Positions 1-11,826 of a stretch of DNA of 64,000 nucleotides are shown in pieces. This DNA is from Scleromitrula shiraiana. Lineage: Eukaryota > Ascomycota > Leotiomycetes > Helotiales > Sclerotiniaceae. Under the pieces are notes generated by a model. It searched no databases. It worked only from the letters and a program-made list of their open reading frames with translations, and had not been told where the DNA came from. Each line of letters starts with the position of its first letter. Positions within the stretch are counted from its first letter, which is position 1. The stretch spans positions 338,178 through 402,177 of the forward strand of contig JABELC010000016.1 of the NCBI GenBank assembly GCA_028455995.1, read 5' to 3'. The position numbers and the translations under genes were made by a program.

Positions 1-695
1 TAGGAAGCGCCATTATTGGATCCGCCCCCGGCGCTGCCCTCTTCTTCTGTACATACGATACCACGAAACGGCTGCTACATGATCGGCGGGTTAAGAACGG
101 GGGAGGGGGAAACAAAGCCGTGGAGCACATGGTGGCTGCTAGTCTGGGGGAGGTAGCGGCGTGTGCGGTGAGGGTTCCTACGGAGGTGGTTAAGCAGAGG
201 GCGCAGGCGGGGCAGTTTGATAGCTCGATGAAGACGCTGATGGCGATTTTGGGGAGGGGGAGATCCATTGGGTTGGGGGGCGTTTGGATGGAGTTGTATC
301 GGGGGTGGGGGGTTACGGTTATGAGGGAGGTGCCGTTTACGGTTATTCAGTTTCCGTTGTGGGAGGGGATGAAGGATTTTTGGAGGAGTAGGAATGGTGA
401 GGGGGGGAGCGGGAAGGTGGGCGCGATTGAGAGCGCGGTTATGGGGAGTGCGGCGGGGGCGGTGGCCGCGGCTTTTACGACGCCGTTGGATGTGTTGAAG
501 ACGAGGATGATGTTGGCGAAGGAGAAGAGGGGGATGGGAGGGTTGATGAAGGAAATTTGGAGAGAGGGTGGGGGGATGGGCGCGTTTTTTAAGGGGGTCG
601 GTCCTAGAGTTCTTTGGATTAGTATTGGGGGGGCTATCTTTTTGGGGAGTTATCAATGGGCTTATAATGAATTAGTTGGGGAGGAGAGGGATTAA
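1..695 (+). CDS. PET8: Mitochondrial S-adenosylmethionine carrier, 3' part (5' end outside window)
   Basis: A frame open from the window edge to TAA at 693-695 encodes the C-terminal 230 residues of a mitochondrial carrier family protein. Two carrier signatures are visible: PTEVVK (fragment residues 59-64) in the second repeat and PLDVLK (161-166) in the third. The stretch GSAPGAALFF near the fragment start, at the second helix of repeat 1, is typical of the SAM carrier subfamily (yeast Pet8, human SLC25A26), which exchanges cytosolic S-adenosylmethionine for mitochondrial S-adenosylhomocysteine across the inner membrane. Yeast Pet8 has about 284 residues, so roughly 50 N-terminal residues are missing to the left. 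No intron is needed in the visible part. The coding strand is unusually G-rich (many GGG and GAG codons). The subfamily call rests on recalled signatures, not on an alignment. Confidence 0.88.
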   Translation, partial: GSAIIGSAPGAALFFCTYDTTKRLLHDRRVKNGGGGNKAVEHMVAASLGEVAACAVRVPTEVVKQRAQAGQFDSSMKTLMAILGRGRSIGLGGVWMELYRGWGVTVMREVPFTVIQFPLWEGMKDFWRSRNGEGGSGKVGAIESAVMGSAAGAVAAAFTTPLDVLKTRMMLAKEKRGMGGLMKEIWREGGGMGAFFKGVGPRVLWISIGGAIFLGSYQWAYNELVGEERD

Positions 696-2049
696 GTTGA
701 TAAAGTGGGCTGAAGTGTGATGTGTATGTTTGCTTTGCCTTGCTGATTTGCAAGTGCATTATAGATTTTGACGATACCTAGAGTATACAGATGGATGGTA
801 TTTGTACTATAATCATCATAGCTAGAGTGATATAGGTTCACACGAACCAGATTGTGAGTTCCCTCATGATCTAATAGGAAGTCATTCATTCATCTATTAG
901 CATCTTCCACAATTTTCCGTTCATCTCATCCTCTCATACCTCAATAGCATTAGTATCGTCACAGAGTCTTACTTTTCTCGCTCATAAGTCATTCGCCAGA
1001 ACCAAATTATCTCCACTAATAAGCTCTACTATAGTCCACCATTCACCAGTCCATCCCAATCCATTCATCATCGATACAATATTACACTATAAAAGAGACA
1101 CCTCCATCCATATATTTTCCACTCTGCATACACAGCACAGCGGGACAAACGAATACCAATAGCAAGTTATTTCACTGCCCGGAATAATTCTCTCGGCATA
1201 TACTAGTCTCGTTTTCTTCTACTTTTAACTCTTTGCGTACAGCTGATTTCTACCTCGCACTGCACAGCCAGTCTCTTAATGACCCTTCAATTGTCATCGT
1301 CGAGATGAGTTTATACCGTCGATTACCCATAATCGCATGTATTTACTCATGCCATCTCACCACCATCATTAAACACAAACCGCGGACCTCAATTTCCGAT
1401 TTCTATTGCTGTCGCTGTCGTTCTGGCCATTCGTAGTATATCTGCTATAACCGAACACCAAGCAAGCATCCTGATAGCCAAACGTTTTGTAGAAAGATGG
1501 ATCTGCATGGGATGGAAATCGGTTCAGAGAAGAAGCTACACCCATCGTATGAGTGTCGGGGGGTCAGATCTGCGTTTTGATTCTCTAGTTTTTTTTTTCT
1601 TTTTTTTTGAGGAGGGGGGTTTATATACTTGAACGTATAAAGTTAATACCATACATGTGCATGGTTGGGGGGGGGGGGGTGCGATAGTGCTCTATTATTT
1701 TATCATCGATGCGTAGTGTGTAAATCTCAATTTGGGCATATATAAGGGAGTAACGTATTGGTGAAAAGAATTCTTATCCTTACAGTCAAGGACAGGAGCT
1801 ATTCAAAGGTAAAAATTAGGAGACTTGAGAGACTTGGGTCTTGAGTTTGATGGTAGTGAAAGCGATTGCTAGGAGGTGGAGGAGAGGAGAGAAAAAGCAG
1901 AGAGATTATGAGGAGATGATGGCTAAGGCGAAGTGTTGGTTGAGAGATGACGCCGGTATAGAAGTGTTGCCGTTGATGGGATACACATTATCATTCAAAT
2001 ATTATCTTGATATTCTTTATCCTGCAAAAGTTCCTTAGCTTGTAGGGTA

Positions 2050-2200
2050 TGTGTGATATGACTGGTAGAGGCTTTTTGATTTGTGGTTTGATTTGGCTGG
2101 ATTCGGATTGGGTGTTTGATGGGGGAATGATTATTGGTTCGTTCGTTGGTGGGAAGAGAGATGGAAAAGAAATGGTATATTGACAACAGTAACGTTCATG
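2050..2200. repeat. Diverged local repeat, copy A
   Basis: This stretch resembles 2700-2850 in the same orientation. Shared blocks include a TATGACTGGT/CATGATTGGT start, a TTTGATTTGGCTGGA/TTTGAGTTGGTTGGA block, a GGGGGAATGATTATTGG-like block, and a GATGGAAAAG followed by TATTGACAACA/TGTTGACAACA end. The copies have many substitutions and small gaps. Neither carries a long intact frame in common, so they look like remnants of an old duplication or mobile element rather than a working gene. Confidence 0.55.
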
Positions 2201-2699
2201 TATTACATGTTAACTCCGTAATATAACAACATATCGCAGCCCTCCATCGTCAATTTCTTCAAATTTCAAGGTGGAGTTGATAAAGATAGATGGATGAAAT
2301 ATCTATAGAGCTTGAAGTCTCCATTGATAAAAACATCAAACATCACTATTACGAAGCTCGACCCAGTATACACTAGCTAAAGAACTATTCTTAAAGTTGA
2401 GAAGAGGGGTTTCTATAGATAGAATAGAGGAGTCAATGAGTAGTGGACAGTGAAGAGTGGAGAAGGAGGCAGATGTGAGAAGTGAATACCATACCATATA
2501 CCCGCATCACCTCATATCATAGTGAATGATTTGGCTCTGCCATCACAGAAAACAACTTGAAAGAGAAGAATCCGGGTCCTGAGCTTGAATACAGGAAGGT
2601 AAGAGGTTCTGAGGTGTATATATATCTCATCTAGATGATATCAATTTTGATCTTTTTTCTTTATACCCACAATGGTGGAGTTGCTCTCACTCGGGCCAC

Positions 2700-2850
2700 T
2701 GTGTAGCATGATTGGTCGTGGTATTTGAGTTGGTTGGACTGGGATGGGTTTATGTGATTATTGCGGGAGGGATATTGTCGATTCTTTTGTTGGTAGAAAG
2801 GGATGGAAAAGGAGATGACATGTTGACAACAATAGCAACACTCAAAACAA
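2700..2850. repeat. Diverged local repeat, copy B
   Basis: Partner of the stretch at 2050-2200. In this copy one forward frame (2712-2918) is open and gives a hydrophobic segment followed by a charged tail, but the frame is broken in copy A, so coding potential is doubtful. Identity of the parent sequence is unknown. Confidence 0.55.
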
Positions 2851-4949
2851 AACACAATATCATGCCCATATCTGGCAATATTAAATCTTTATGTCTATCC
2901 CCATTTCTCGTCACTTGAATCAAGTACCATTACCATGGTCTCTGAATAGATAAAAAACGAATTAGATAGGATTTTCTGGAGCTTCAAATTTAAATGTGTG
3001 TGAAAGCTTTCGATCCCTCGGTTGCAAATGATTGTTAGAGGAAAAGTCAATCTTGCAAAATGGATGAGAGGTTTTATACCTGTAGTGAGTAAGGGGGAGG
3101 AGGGAAGAAGTAGAATAACTTGGAACCATGTGTATATCAATGAACCCACCCACTCAACTCACTCCAGACAACCTCTCATTCTCCTCCTCTCCCCTTCTCC
3201 CGTCTCCCTCTCTCGTGTTCCTTTCCCAACCATCCAATAACAAATTCCAGCTCAATGGAACCCCACTCAAACCTCAGCCAGTTTATAAATAAACCACCAA
3301 CCTTCCAACTAATCGAGAAATAAACAAACCACTTACTGTAATGCAGAAATAATGTTATGATTTGAGCGAGCTATGTCTGTCCCCTAGTCCATGTATTATG
3401 GGTATTTGGGTGCTGTATTATTACATCGTGTGGCTTAAATAGAACAATAATGATGGGTAAAATATAAGATGGGATGAAGATTCCGTGGTAAAGAGGATTG
3501 ATAGCACTGAGATCTTGACATAGTATACAATGGCAACGATACATGTATCGATACGTGTATCGATAACATAAATTGAGTCCTCGGCACTAGGCAGCAATTC
3601 CTCGAATTTCAACTCCCATAACCAGGTGATGGAAGAGAGGCTACTATAGTATAGTATCAACATTACCCAGATCATTTTTTTTAAAAAGAAATAAGAATAA
3701 ATTTCATTTGTGCTGTTCTATCATATCATTCAACCGATGTAATTCTTTTATAGATAGGCATAGTGGGTATGGAGACGGAGATAGGGATGAAATGCTGGGG
3801 ATGTATGATGTATGTAGGATGTATGTATGATATAGTATGATATATTTTAATATAAATGCTCTCTCCTCATTCTCTAATCGGTGCTATGTCTCATTGCCGC
3901 TGGAGGAGGGAAGCAAGCATATGAAGAGTTGTGGAGTTCTCTACTCTTCATTCACAGTGACGAAGTTTCTTACTCTGTATATGTGAAGAGTGCCCGAGGA
4001 ATGCTTCACTTCTTATACTGACTCGCTTGTGTTTTTATGAGTGACAGTGATGATGCTGAGTTCATAATCATACTATCGACAATGATGATAATAATAATGA
4101 CCAAAACGCGATTAAAAGACTTAAAAGGATACAGATGTCTTATCGAGGTAGAATTTGTATGTGAACATCTCCATTGAGCTTAAATAATCTGTTCTTTAAT
4201 ACTACTCATCGGTCAAGTCAATCTCTGTTTCCTCCTCCCACGAAGTAAGTAGCTGGCTATATCTTCACCTTATAACTAAACATAACGAACTCTTTTATAT
4301 TAGGGTTTTCATTATTTTTTACTATGGAGAAAGAGATAGAACGCTGTATCAGTAGTGAATCAATGAGTCTATTGATGGATGGAATTAGATGGAATGAGAA
4401 GAGAGCGAATTGGGTATTTAAAACATTTAGGTATTCAATCTGATCTGATCTGATCTTTCCATACGAGACATAAATATGGTATGAAACTATACTACTTTCT
4501 ATGTATAGAAATAAATATGAAGGAATCAATCAGATAGAGATAGAATGGATGTAATTAAGATGGAGGGGTGTAAGGTATGCAGATGAAATGAAAAAGTATA
4601 TTGATGTTGATACTGATACTGATATCGATATTATGAGTATGGAAACCGCGTATACAAACAAAACAGTAAACTAAAGCAAAATCAAAGTTAAATCTTAGAT
4701 GGATAGAAGTCCAGTCCATAGGTTCTAGATCCCTCTCCCCGCACTAAATCAAAAAGAGAGAAAGGAAAGCGGGAACGGGATGATTTTTAGTTTACATAGT
4801 AATAATAAAGTAAGACTTACGGATAGTAGTTCGTTCGTTCGTTAGTTAGTTAGTTAGTTAGTTAGATAAGGAAGGATTAACTAGGGGATGGGGTTACATG
4901 ACATGACATAAGATGATGGAATTAAAGGGAAGGACTGCATATGCATTTG

Positions 4950-4990
4950 ATGTATGTATGTATGTATGTATGTATGTATGTATGTATGTT
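4950..4990. repeat. (TATG)n microsatellite
   Basis: About ten tandem TATG units. Simple-sequence repeat in non-coding DNA; likely length-polymorphic between strains. Confidence 0.95.
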
Positions 4991-5317
4991 GTGATATTGA
5001 TTAATTGATTTGTTTTTCTTCTCTTTTTTTTTCTTTTTCTCTTTTTTGATTTGAATTTTAATTTGGATTGATATGGAATTAGATTTATTAAATATGAATT
5101 GAAAAAGAGTAGAATAGATTCTCAAATATATAAATGATAAAAAAAAAAGAACAATCCAAACAAATAAAATAAATATCATGCCACATGATGTGAACTCTAG
5201 AGCCATGACCCCTTTCCTCTCTCTAAACTAATGGCGGGGTATTAAGACGTCGGTCGATCGACTCATTTTTTACGTTGGCTTGACTTATTAACTTGGCATT
5301 TTGGTTTGGCTCGTGCA

Positions 5318-5324
5318 TGTACAC

Positions 5325-5355
<31 letters not shown>

Positions 5356-5358
5356 TAC
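5318..5358. repeat. (ACATAC)n hexamer repeat
   Basis: Six or so tandem hexamers of ACACAT/ACATAC register in the gene-poor spacer. No coding context. Confidence 0.9.
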
Positions 5359-6443
5359 GCACTGGGTATTCTCAACTGTTATAATAGATTAATATATTTA
5401 TTAATATGTTTATTAATATATTTATTAATTAAAGATCTTTCGTTTGATCTACGGACGATCAAGTAATATCCATATATTTCGTATAAATCTCATACGTACT
5501 TCATACATTATGATCTAGGGATATTGATTAAAAAGAGAGAGACGGTTTTCTTTCGTTTGTTTTTTTCCCTTGATCTGATCAGGTTTGTCTCGAGCGTTTC
5601 TGTCATTTTAAGAAAAGAAAAATCTATACTTGATTTTAGTATTAGGGGATAGAAGGAGATATTTTGATTGGTTAACTGAAAGGAAGTATGATGAATTATT
5701 TTATTGGTTGATAGGTTGATAGGTTGATAGATTTTGATGGCTTGCTTTTTTATGCGGGTGTTGTGATGGTGGTGGTGGATTGAGGGGTGGGTGAAAGAAT
5801 TGATTTGCTGCAAGTAGGTTATTGGATTGTATTTAGGTATTGGTATAGGTGAGAGATGAATATGGAGATGAATATGATGAATTGAAGACCTTGGGGAGAG
5901 TAAGAAAAACAGAGCTCTTCTGAGAGAAAAGTAACAAAGAAAAGTATTGACTGCGAATATGACGTTGAGAAAATGAGTCAAGATTGATGAAAGAAATGGA
6001 ATTGAATGAATAATTATTAATTATTAATTATTAATTATATTGTATAAAGTATTTTCTTTCATAACTGTTATCATTCTAACCATAGCATAATAGAATTATA
6101 GTATTAACTTTTTACTATGAAGGATGAAGAGTAGAGTAGAGTAGAGAGAGAAAAAGGAAAAGGAAAAGGAAAAGGGAAAGAGAAAACGTGATAGAAAATT
6201 AACCTATCAATAATATTTTCTTTGTTTTTCATTCCTAATAAATATCTTAATCAAATAAATCACCCTTTTCTTTTTCCTCTCATACATATCAATTGATATA
6301 TTATTTTAAAAAAAAAGAAAAATAAAAAAATAAAAAATAAAGTAAAAGATCATCATCATTATTACTATATTATTATATCATCATCGCATCAATCGTAACG
6401 ATATCAATATCCCCAGACTATTGAATAGATATATACATACTAG

Positions 6444-6449
<6 letters not shown>

Positions 6450-6474
<25 letters not shown>

Positions 6475-6490
6475 CTATCTATCTATATAT
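6450..6490. repeat. (TA)n / (TATC)n microsatellite
   Basis: A run of alternating TA passes into three TATC units. Simple repeat in the spacer upstream of PPS1. Confidence 0.9.
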
Positions 6491-7533
6491 GCTATCGGTA
6501 CTTCTTATCTTTTTAGAAACTTTTTCTAAAACTTTTATCCACTTTTTAATTAGTTTTAAACTCCTTATCCATCTTCTCTTGCCCCTCTTAAGGCTTATTA
6601 TTATTTTGGGTAGTAGTGGATAATTTATGATAAGGCAGGGCTGTCAGTTTGGTCTAGGTTGAGTTAGCTCTCAAATTCAAATTCAAGTTTCAAGTTCAAG
6701 TTTAAGTTCAAGTTCAAGTTCAAGTTCAAGCTCTCAAGTCAAAATTATTAAGAACATCGAACCATATCAATTCAATCAATTCAATCAATTCAATCATATC
6801 AATCATATCAATCAATCACATCAATTACATCAATTACATCAATTATATCAATTATATCAAACAAACAGAGGAAGAAAGAAGTCGATCATTGAAGGATCTC
6901 ATCTATTCTTTTTGGATGAATGTATATTGTATAGTATGTTTATCTGTTATTACTACTAGTATTTGTTATCATTCTTCCTTCCCCCCCCCTCCCCCCCCCC
7001 CACATCCCCCATCTAAATTGCTTCATTCATTCTTCAAGAGATAATTCAAAGAAACTAACATATTGACAATTATTTCTAGTATAGATATTTATATACAATA
7101 TCTATATCATCCAATACTTTTTATAACTTCCTCTCTCTCATCTCATCCTTCTACAACAATTGCAAATGATTCTCAATTCTTGCAGTAAAAAATTAATAAT
7201 TCATCAACCTTATCTTTTAACTTGATTTTATTCACTCATTCGCGCTCAAAACCTTATAACCTCATAACCTCATAACCTTGGGAACTATCAATACTTTGCG
7301 CAACTCGATCACCAATTCATTTTTATTATTATTATTGTTGTTATCTTTCACATTCCTCCCCTTCTTCCTCGGAATAAAACTTTCATTCTACAACATTGAG
7401 TAGAAAAAGAAAAAGAAAAAGATTTCATTGTCATTGTTTTTGTTGAATTCAATACATAATTATCTTTCCTCTCTTTTGATTCGATTTGATTTGATTTGAT
7501 TGAATTTAATTTCATTTCATTTACTTACATTAC

Positions 7534-9875
7534 ATGTTGAATTTCGATCAAGAAACAACAATAACTATACCAAGGTTACAAGATTATTTCAATACAATTA
7601 TGGCTACAATCGCTTTACCAAGACCATTTCCCACTACTACCGCACCTTCAACTCATAAAAGATCAACTTCACCACATCCTCATACTATTCCTCATACTCA
7701 TACTCATCAACATCCTCCTCCTCCTCCTCCTCCTCCTCCTCCTCCTCATCATCATCATCATCCTCATACTTTAAGTTTAGATGCAATTAATACTTCCTCA
7801 TCATGTCCAATTCCAATTCCGAATAAACATCTACCCGTATGTCCTCCAGGTTCCGCACCGTCCGAGAAACCAGATACCCCTCCACAATCTCCACCTACCA
7901 AAGAACTTTCTTTATCTCAACGATCACTTTTATATCCACCAATCAATCACAAATTTCAATCTATCGGTTCTTCAATTATATATGAAATTGATGCAGCTGG
8001 TATAGTTGCTGCTTTGGATCATTTGGCTGGATATCCTCTACCTGACCCCTCACAAGTTTTCCCCTGGTTTCATGGTTTACACCCTTGTAATCATATTCAA
8101 CAAGCTTTCTTTATACAAAGACGAAAAACTTTACGAAAAACTCCAACATGTCTTCGAGGTATCACAATTGTAAAGGCGGGTGGCGATTTAAGTTATTCGA
8201 GATTGAAAGGTGCAATTAGTCCTGATGAATTTTTGGATTTGACAAATGGTTCAAAGGCAGAGTTCAAAGAGATTGATCCAAAGGAAGGTTTCTCCGTACG
8301 AAACTTTCATATACAAGCCGCAAAATCTGCCATGGTATCCGATATAATTGTTTATGGGGATGATGCAAAGGAAGTTCAAAAATTGGCAAAAGGTATTGCT
8401 GCTGCACAACAAACCATGAGAAATTCCCATTCACATCATGGCCATGAATCACTACCTCAATACAATACATTCATATGCACTAGTCCTTTCAACGAATTCG
8501 AAAAGAAATATCCTCAAATCGTTTCGGTTGATTCTTATGGTCAACTGACAGGAGAAATTATGGATTTCTTTCATCAAGAAAGGGTGGAAATGTGTGCAAT
8601 GACAAAAGCTTCGGAAATTGAGCATAATGTTTGGTTAGGTCCAACTCCAGATACATCAATTGATCCAGCTTTATCGGAAGAACACTTCGATATTCTTATC
8701 GAATGTAGTGATGTTGGTAGATTAAATCCTTCATCTTTACAAGATATCGCTGAGGGTAAAACGGATGAATCAAATAATGTACCCGCATTTCTCGAATTTC
8801 CATCTTCAGGAAGTATCATGCCACCTACCTGGTCACATGCAGAAGCTGATGCAATTTTGGAATCTTGCAAATGGATTTATAATCTTTCTCATGGTATTCT
8901 ACCAGAAGATGGAGATGGAGATATATCCATGACGAAGACAAAGGAAAGAAAGATTTTGATTCATTGCACGGATGGTTATACTGAATCTAGTTTACTCGGT
9001 CTTGCATACTTCATTTATGCAACTGGAAAATCGGTTCCTGCTGCATGGCTTGATTTACATATCTCCAAGAAACGAAACTTCTTTGCTTATCCATCTGATG
9101 TTTCACTTCTTACATCATTATCTTTTCGACTAATATCCGAATCCCCTGTTCATCAAAATGATAGTTTATTACGTGTCACCGAGCTAGCAAAGGAAGAGCC
9201 AGATTGGATTAAATCTATGGATGGTAGTCTTCCTTCTAGAATTACAGATTACATGTATCTTGGAAATTTGGGCCATGCCAATAATCCAGATCTATTGAGA
9301 CATATGGGCATTAAACAGATATTAAGTGTGGGGGAGACCGCATCGTGGAAAGATGGAGAAATTGATACATGGGGAAAGGATAATATAATGGTTGTTCAAA
9401 GAGTACAAGATAATGGAGTAGATCCATTAACTGATGAATTTGGAAGATGTTTAGAATTTATTGGTAAGTAATTTTTTCCCTTCCCTGTGTTAGTGAATGA
9501 ATAAATACTAATCACATATAAATAGATAAAGGAAAACTCAACAACACAGCAACGCTAGTTCACTGTCGAGTAGGCGTCTCAAGAAGCGCCACAATCTGTA
9601 TAGCAGAAATCATGAGATCAATGCACCTATCATTCCCAAGAGCGTATTGTTTCGTAAGAGCTAGGAGGTTAAATGTTATCATTCAGCCGCATCTTAGGTT
9701 TAGTTATGAACTTTTGAAGTGGGAGGAGAAGATTGGGATGGGGGGTGTAGATGGGGAAAAGGGGAGGTTTAAAGGGGAGGGTGAAGAGCAGGGGGAGAGG
9801 ACTTGGAGGAGGGAATTGGAATGGCCGGATATTGCGAGGGATATTGCCGCTATGAATAGACCTTATGCTAGATGA
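7534..9875 (+). CDS. PPS1: Dual-specificity protein phosphatase, Pps1-like (one intron)
   Basis: Exon 1 is 7534-9463 and exon 2 is 9526-9875; the 62-bp intron 9464-9525 has donor GTAAGT, branch TACTAAT and acceptor TAG. The spliced protein has 759 residues, close to yeast Pps1 (about 807). The catalytic loop HCRVGVSRS is in exon 2: His656, Cys657 and Arg663 fit HCX5R. A second phosphatase-like loop, HCTDGYTES at 477-485, keeps His and Cys (478) but has Glu484 where the catalytic Arg should be, so this internal domain is probably inactive or structural. The N-terminus carries 11 Pro (61-71) followed by 5 His, encoded by pure CCT and CAT runs. Yeast Pps1 acts in S-phase control; the role here is inferred. 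An alternative start is Met23 (7600). The gene stands alone with gene-poor DNA on both sides. Confidence 0.93.
7714..7760 (+). repeat. Coding trinucleotide repeat (CCT)11-(CAT)5
   Basis: Eleven CCT codons and then five CAT codons give a poly-Pro/poly-His tract in the N-terminus of PPS1. Pure codon repeats are expected to slip, so length may vary between strains without changing frame. Confidence 0.95.
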
Positions 9876-10383
9876 TGATGAGAAGCTTTTGGGGTTTGAA
9901 TTTTGGGATTTTTGGGTTGGGCTTGGATATGGATATGGATATGGATGTCTGATGGATTGGATGATGGATGGATGGGTGGGTGTTCTATTCTTTTCTTGAA
10001 TTGTATTCAATTGGATTGTTGGATTGTGGGTTATTTATTTGGTTGGTTTATGGATTTCATGATATGATATGATTGATGGATGGATGGATGGATGGATGGG
10101 TTCTTATGGTTTGATTGATGATATTAGGATACACACTTTGGATTGACTGTCAGTTATTTTGGACTTTGGATTGATTGGATTGGATTGAATTGAATTGGAT
10201 TGGATTGGATTATGGTATAAACTTTGGTTATGATACGATAGGATAGGATAGGTTTGGTTATGATACCATTTGAAAACGTTTTATTTATTTATTTATTTAA
10301 TTATTTGTTGATTTCTTCTCTACTCGTGGTTAGGTAGGTGATTGATTGTCTGTTTTTAGGTTTAGGTTCTTCTAGAGGTGATG

Positions 10384-10511
10384 GATAGGAGTGAGTGTGG
10401 ATAGAAGTGAGTGTGGATAGAAGTGAGTGTGGATAGAAGTGAGTGTGGATAGAAGTGAGTGTGGATAGAAGTGAGTGTGGATAGAAGTGAGTGTGGATAG
10501 AAGTGAGTGTG
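10384..10511. repeat. 16-bp minisatellite, 8 copies
   Basis: Eight head-to-tail copies of GATAGAAGTGAGTGTG; only the first copy differs, with GATAGG. It lies about 510 bp beyond the PPS1 stop codon. The near-perfect identity suggests recent expansion. Confidence 0.97.
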
Positions 10512-10591
10512 CATGGGATGGGAAAGTGGATGTGGGTATGGAGATATGAGCTTGGTAATTGGGAAATTGTGATAGTAGTGGGAATAAAGAC

Positions 10592-10625
10592 GGATGGATG
10601 GATGGATGGATGGATGGATGGATGA
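10592..10625. repeat. (GATG)n microsatellite
   Basis: About eight GATG units, just after the 16-bp minisatellite. A similar shorter tract lies at about 10076-10100. Confidence 0.9.
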
Positions 10626-11700
10626 ATACACAGGAGGGATACATTAGTATCAGTAAAGTAAGCGAGGAGTTAATTGTGGGTAGTAAGGCTAATGATTAAT
10701 GAGAGGGAGCATTTCCGACAAGAAACTTGGATGTCGGTTAATGTGGATAAAATATACCCATCCGTGCATGTGCAGTTAGGGAGGAACTTTCTTCTCATGG
10801 CTTAGGTATATAAGGAATTTCTCTATTCCAGAAGATTTGGTGAAATGGCAGGATGGAAGTTGAGACCTGACTAGCAAGATTTATATTATGAATGTTCGAA
10901 GGAGGGTGTTGGAAGTTGGAAATATGTGAATAGGTAATGGGTGTTTTCTTTCTGGGTTCCGGTTATGTCGTTGTTGATTCTTGGCAAGGTTTCTTTTGTT
11001 TTGTTGGCGTTTGTTACTTGTTACTGTTGGTGGGTGCGGAGTTCTAGACGCCAGAGACATACATATAAGGTCGTTGGTGGAGAGATAGAGGCGGCTATAC
11101 TTATGATGGACTCTAGGGGATGTTATGGGAAGTTGTTTATCTTTTGTAGATATCTACTTATATATACTTTTCGTCACTATATTCCAGATTGTTTCTTTCA
11201 TTGCTGCCTTTTATATTGCCATTCGTGTTGTCGTTACTTACTGCTTGCTATCAGTATCTGAATGAAGTTCCCAAGTTTTCTCTTCTTCTTCTTTTTATCT
11301 TGTTATCTTGTATATAGTATGGTATATTGGTTTGAGCTTGGGGTGTATATGTAGACATACTGCCTTCCGTTGACATTTCACAAACTATGGTTGAAGATGG
11401 GTTGATGGTGGTTGTAAGGGGGTATTTATAGGAGGAATGAACATTTGATAGATATTGGAATTCGAAAGAAGAGACTTGGAGATCGTGTATGCGAGAAGCG
11501 AAAGAGGCATGGGAAGTTGAGGATGGAGTATAAAATCTCTCTTCCTTTGGGAATTTTCGACAAATCTCAGAGAGTTAAAAACGAGGAAAAACTACCAAGT
11601 CGCCCAGGTTCTGTGTTGGAGAGAGCGAGTTCTGAGGTATGTTTAGTGAATGGGAGAAGAGAGATTTGGTAGCGGGTGGGCGGGTGAATGGAAGGAGGTT

Positions 11701-11826
11701 GGCTTGTTGGATGAGGTTAGCTTGTTGGATGAGGTTGTCTTGTTGGATGAGGTTGTCTTGTTGGATGAGGTTGTCTTGTTGGATGAGGTTGTCTTGTTGG
11801 ATGAGGTTGGCTTGTTGGATGAGGTT
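11701..11826. repeat. 18-bp minisatellite, 7 copies
   Basis: Seven copies of an 18-bp unit with the invariant core TTGGATGAGGTT and a variable linker (GGCTTG, AGCTTG or GTCTTG). The linkers are ordered: the four GTCTTG units sit in the middle with GGCTTG at both outer ends. Not a CRISPR: there are no spacers. The unit keeps all frames open, so open frames here are not evidence of coding. Confidence 0.95.

Larger units (their letters stand above)
696..7533. other. Gene-poor, microsatellite-rich spacer of 6.8 kb
   Basis: No convincing gene lies between the carrier and PPS1. Open frames are short, mostly lack good starts, and have low-complexity translations. What is visible: a 13-G run (1667-1679), a diverged local duplication (about 2050-2200 and 2700-2850), palindromic ATCGATAC-type sequence near 3540, GTTC/GTTA repeats (about 4830-4865), a (TATG)n tract (about 4950-4990), an ACATAC hexamer array (about 5318-5358), a TATTAATTAT array (about 6010-6040), (TA)n (about 6450-6490), CAAGTT repeats (about 6680-6730), CAATTCAAT/CAATTACAT repeats (about 6765-6860) and C-runs (6981-7001). 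The last ~500 bp are T/C-rich and are probably the promoter and leader of PPS1. A short hypothetical or non-coding RNA gene cannot be excluded. Confidence 0.6.

Noticed and set aside
1841..2038. 65-residue frame rich in Arg and Lys
   Set aside because: The nearest ATG is internal, the frame overlaps a diverged non-coding repeat, and I know no homolog.
5508..5981. 157-residue His/Ser/Ile-rich minus-strand frame
   Set aside because: Low-complexity translation of microsatellite DNA with no motif.
9464..9525. PPS1 ending at the in-frame stop 9469-9471
   Set aside because: That would remove the HCX5R catalytic loop; a consensus 62-bp intron restores it in frame.
10384..10511. CRISPR-like direct repeats
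   Set aside because: Repeats are adjacent, without spacers, in a fungal nuclear genome.
10964..11261. Leu/Cys/Tyr-rich hypothetical protein in the PPS1-RPA190 spacer
   Set aside because: No recognisable motif and no supporting context; kept only as a remark.
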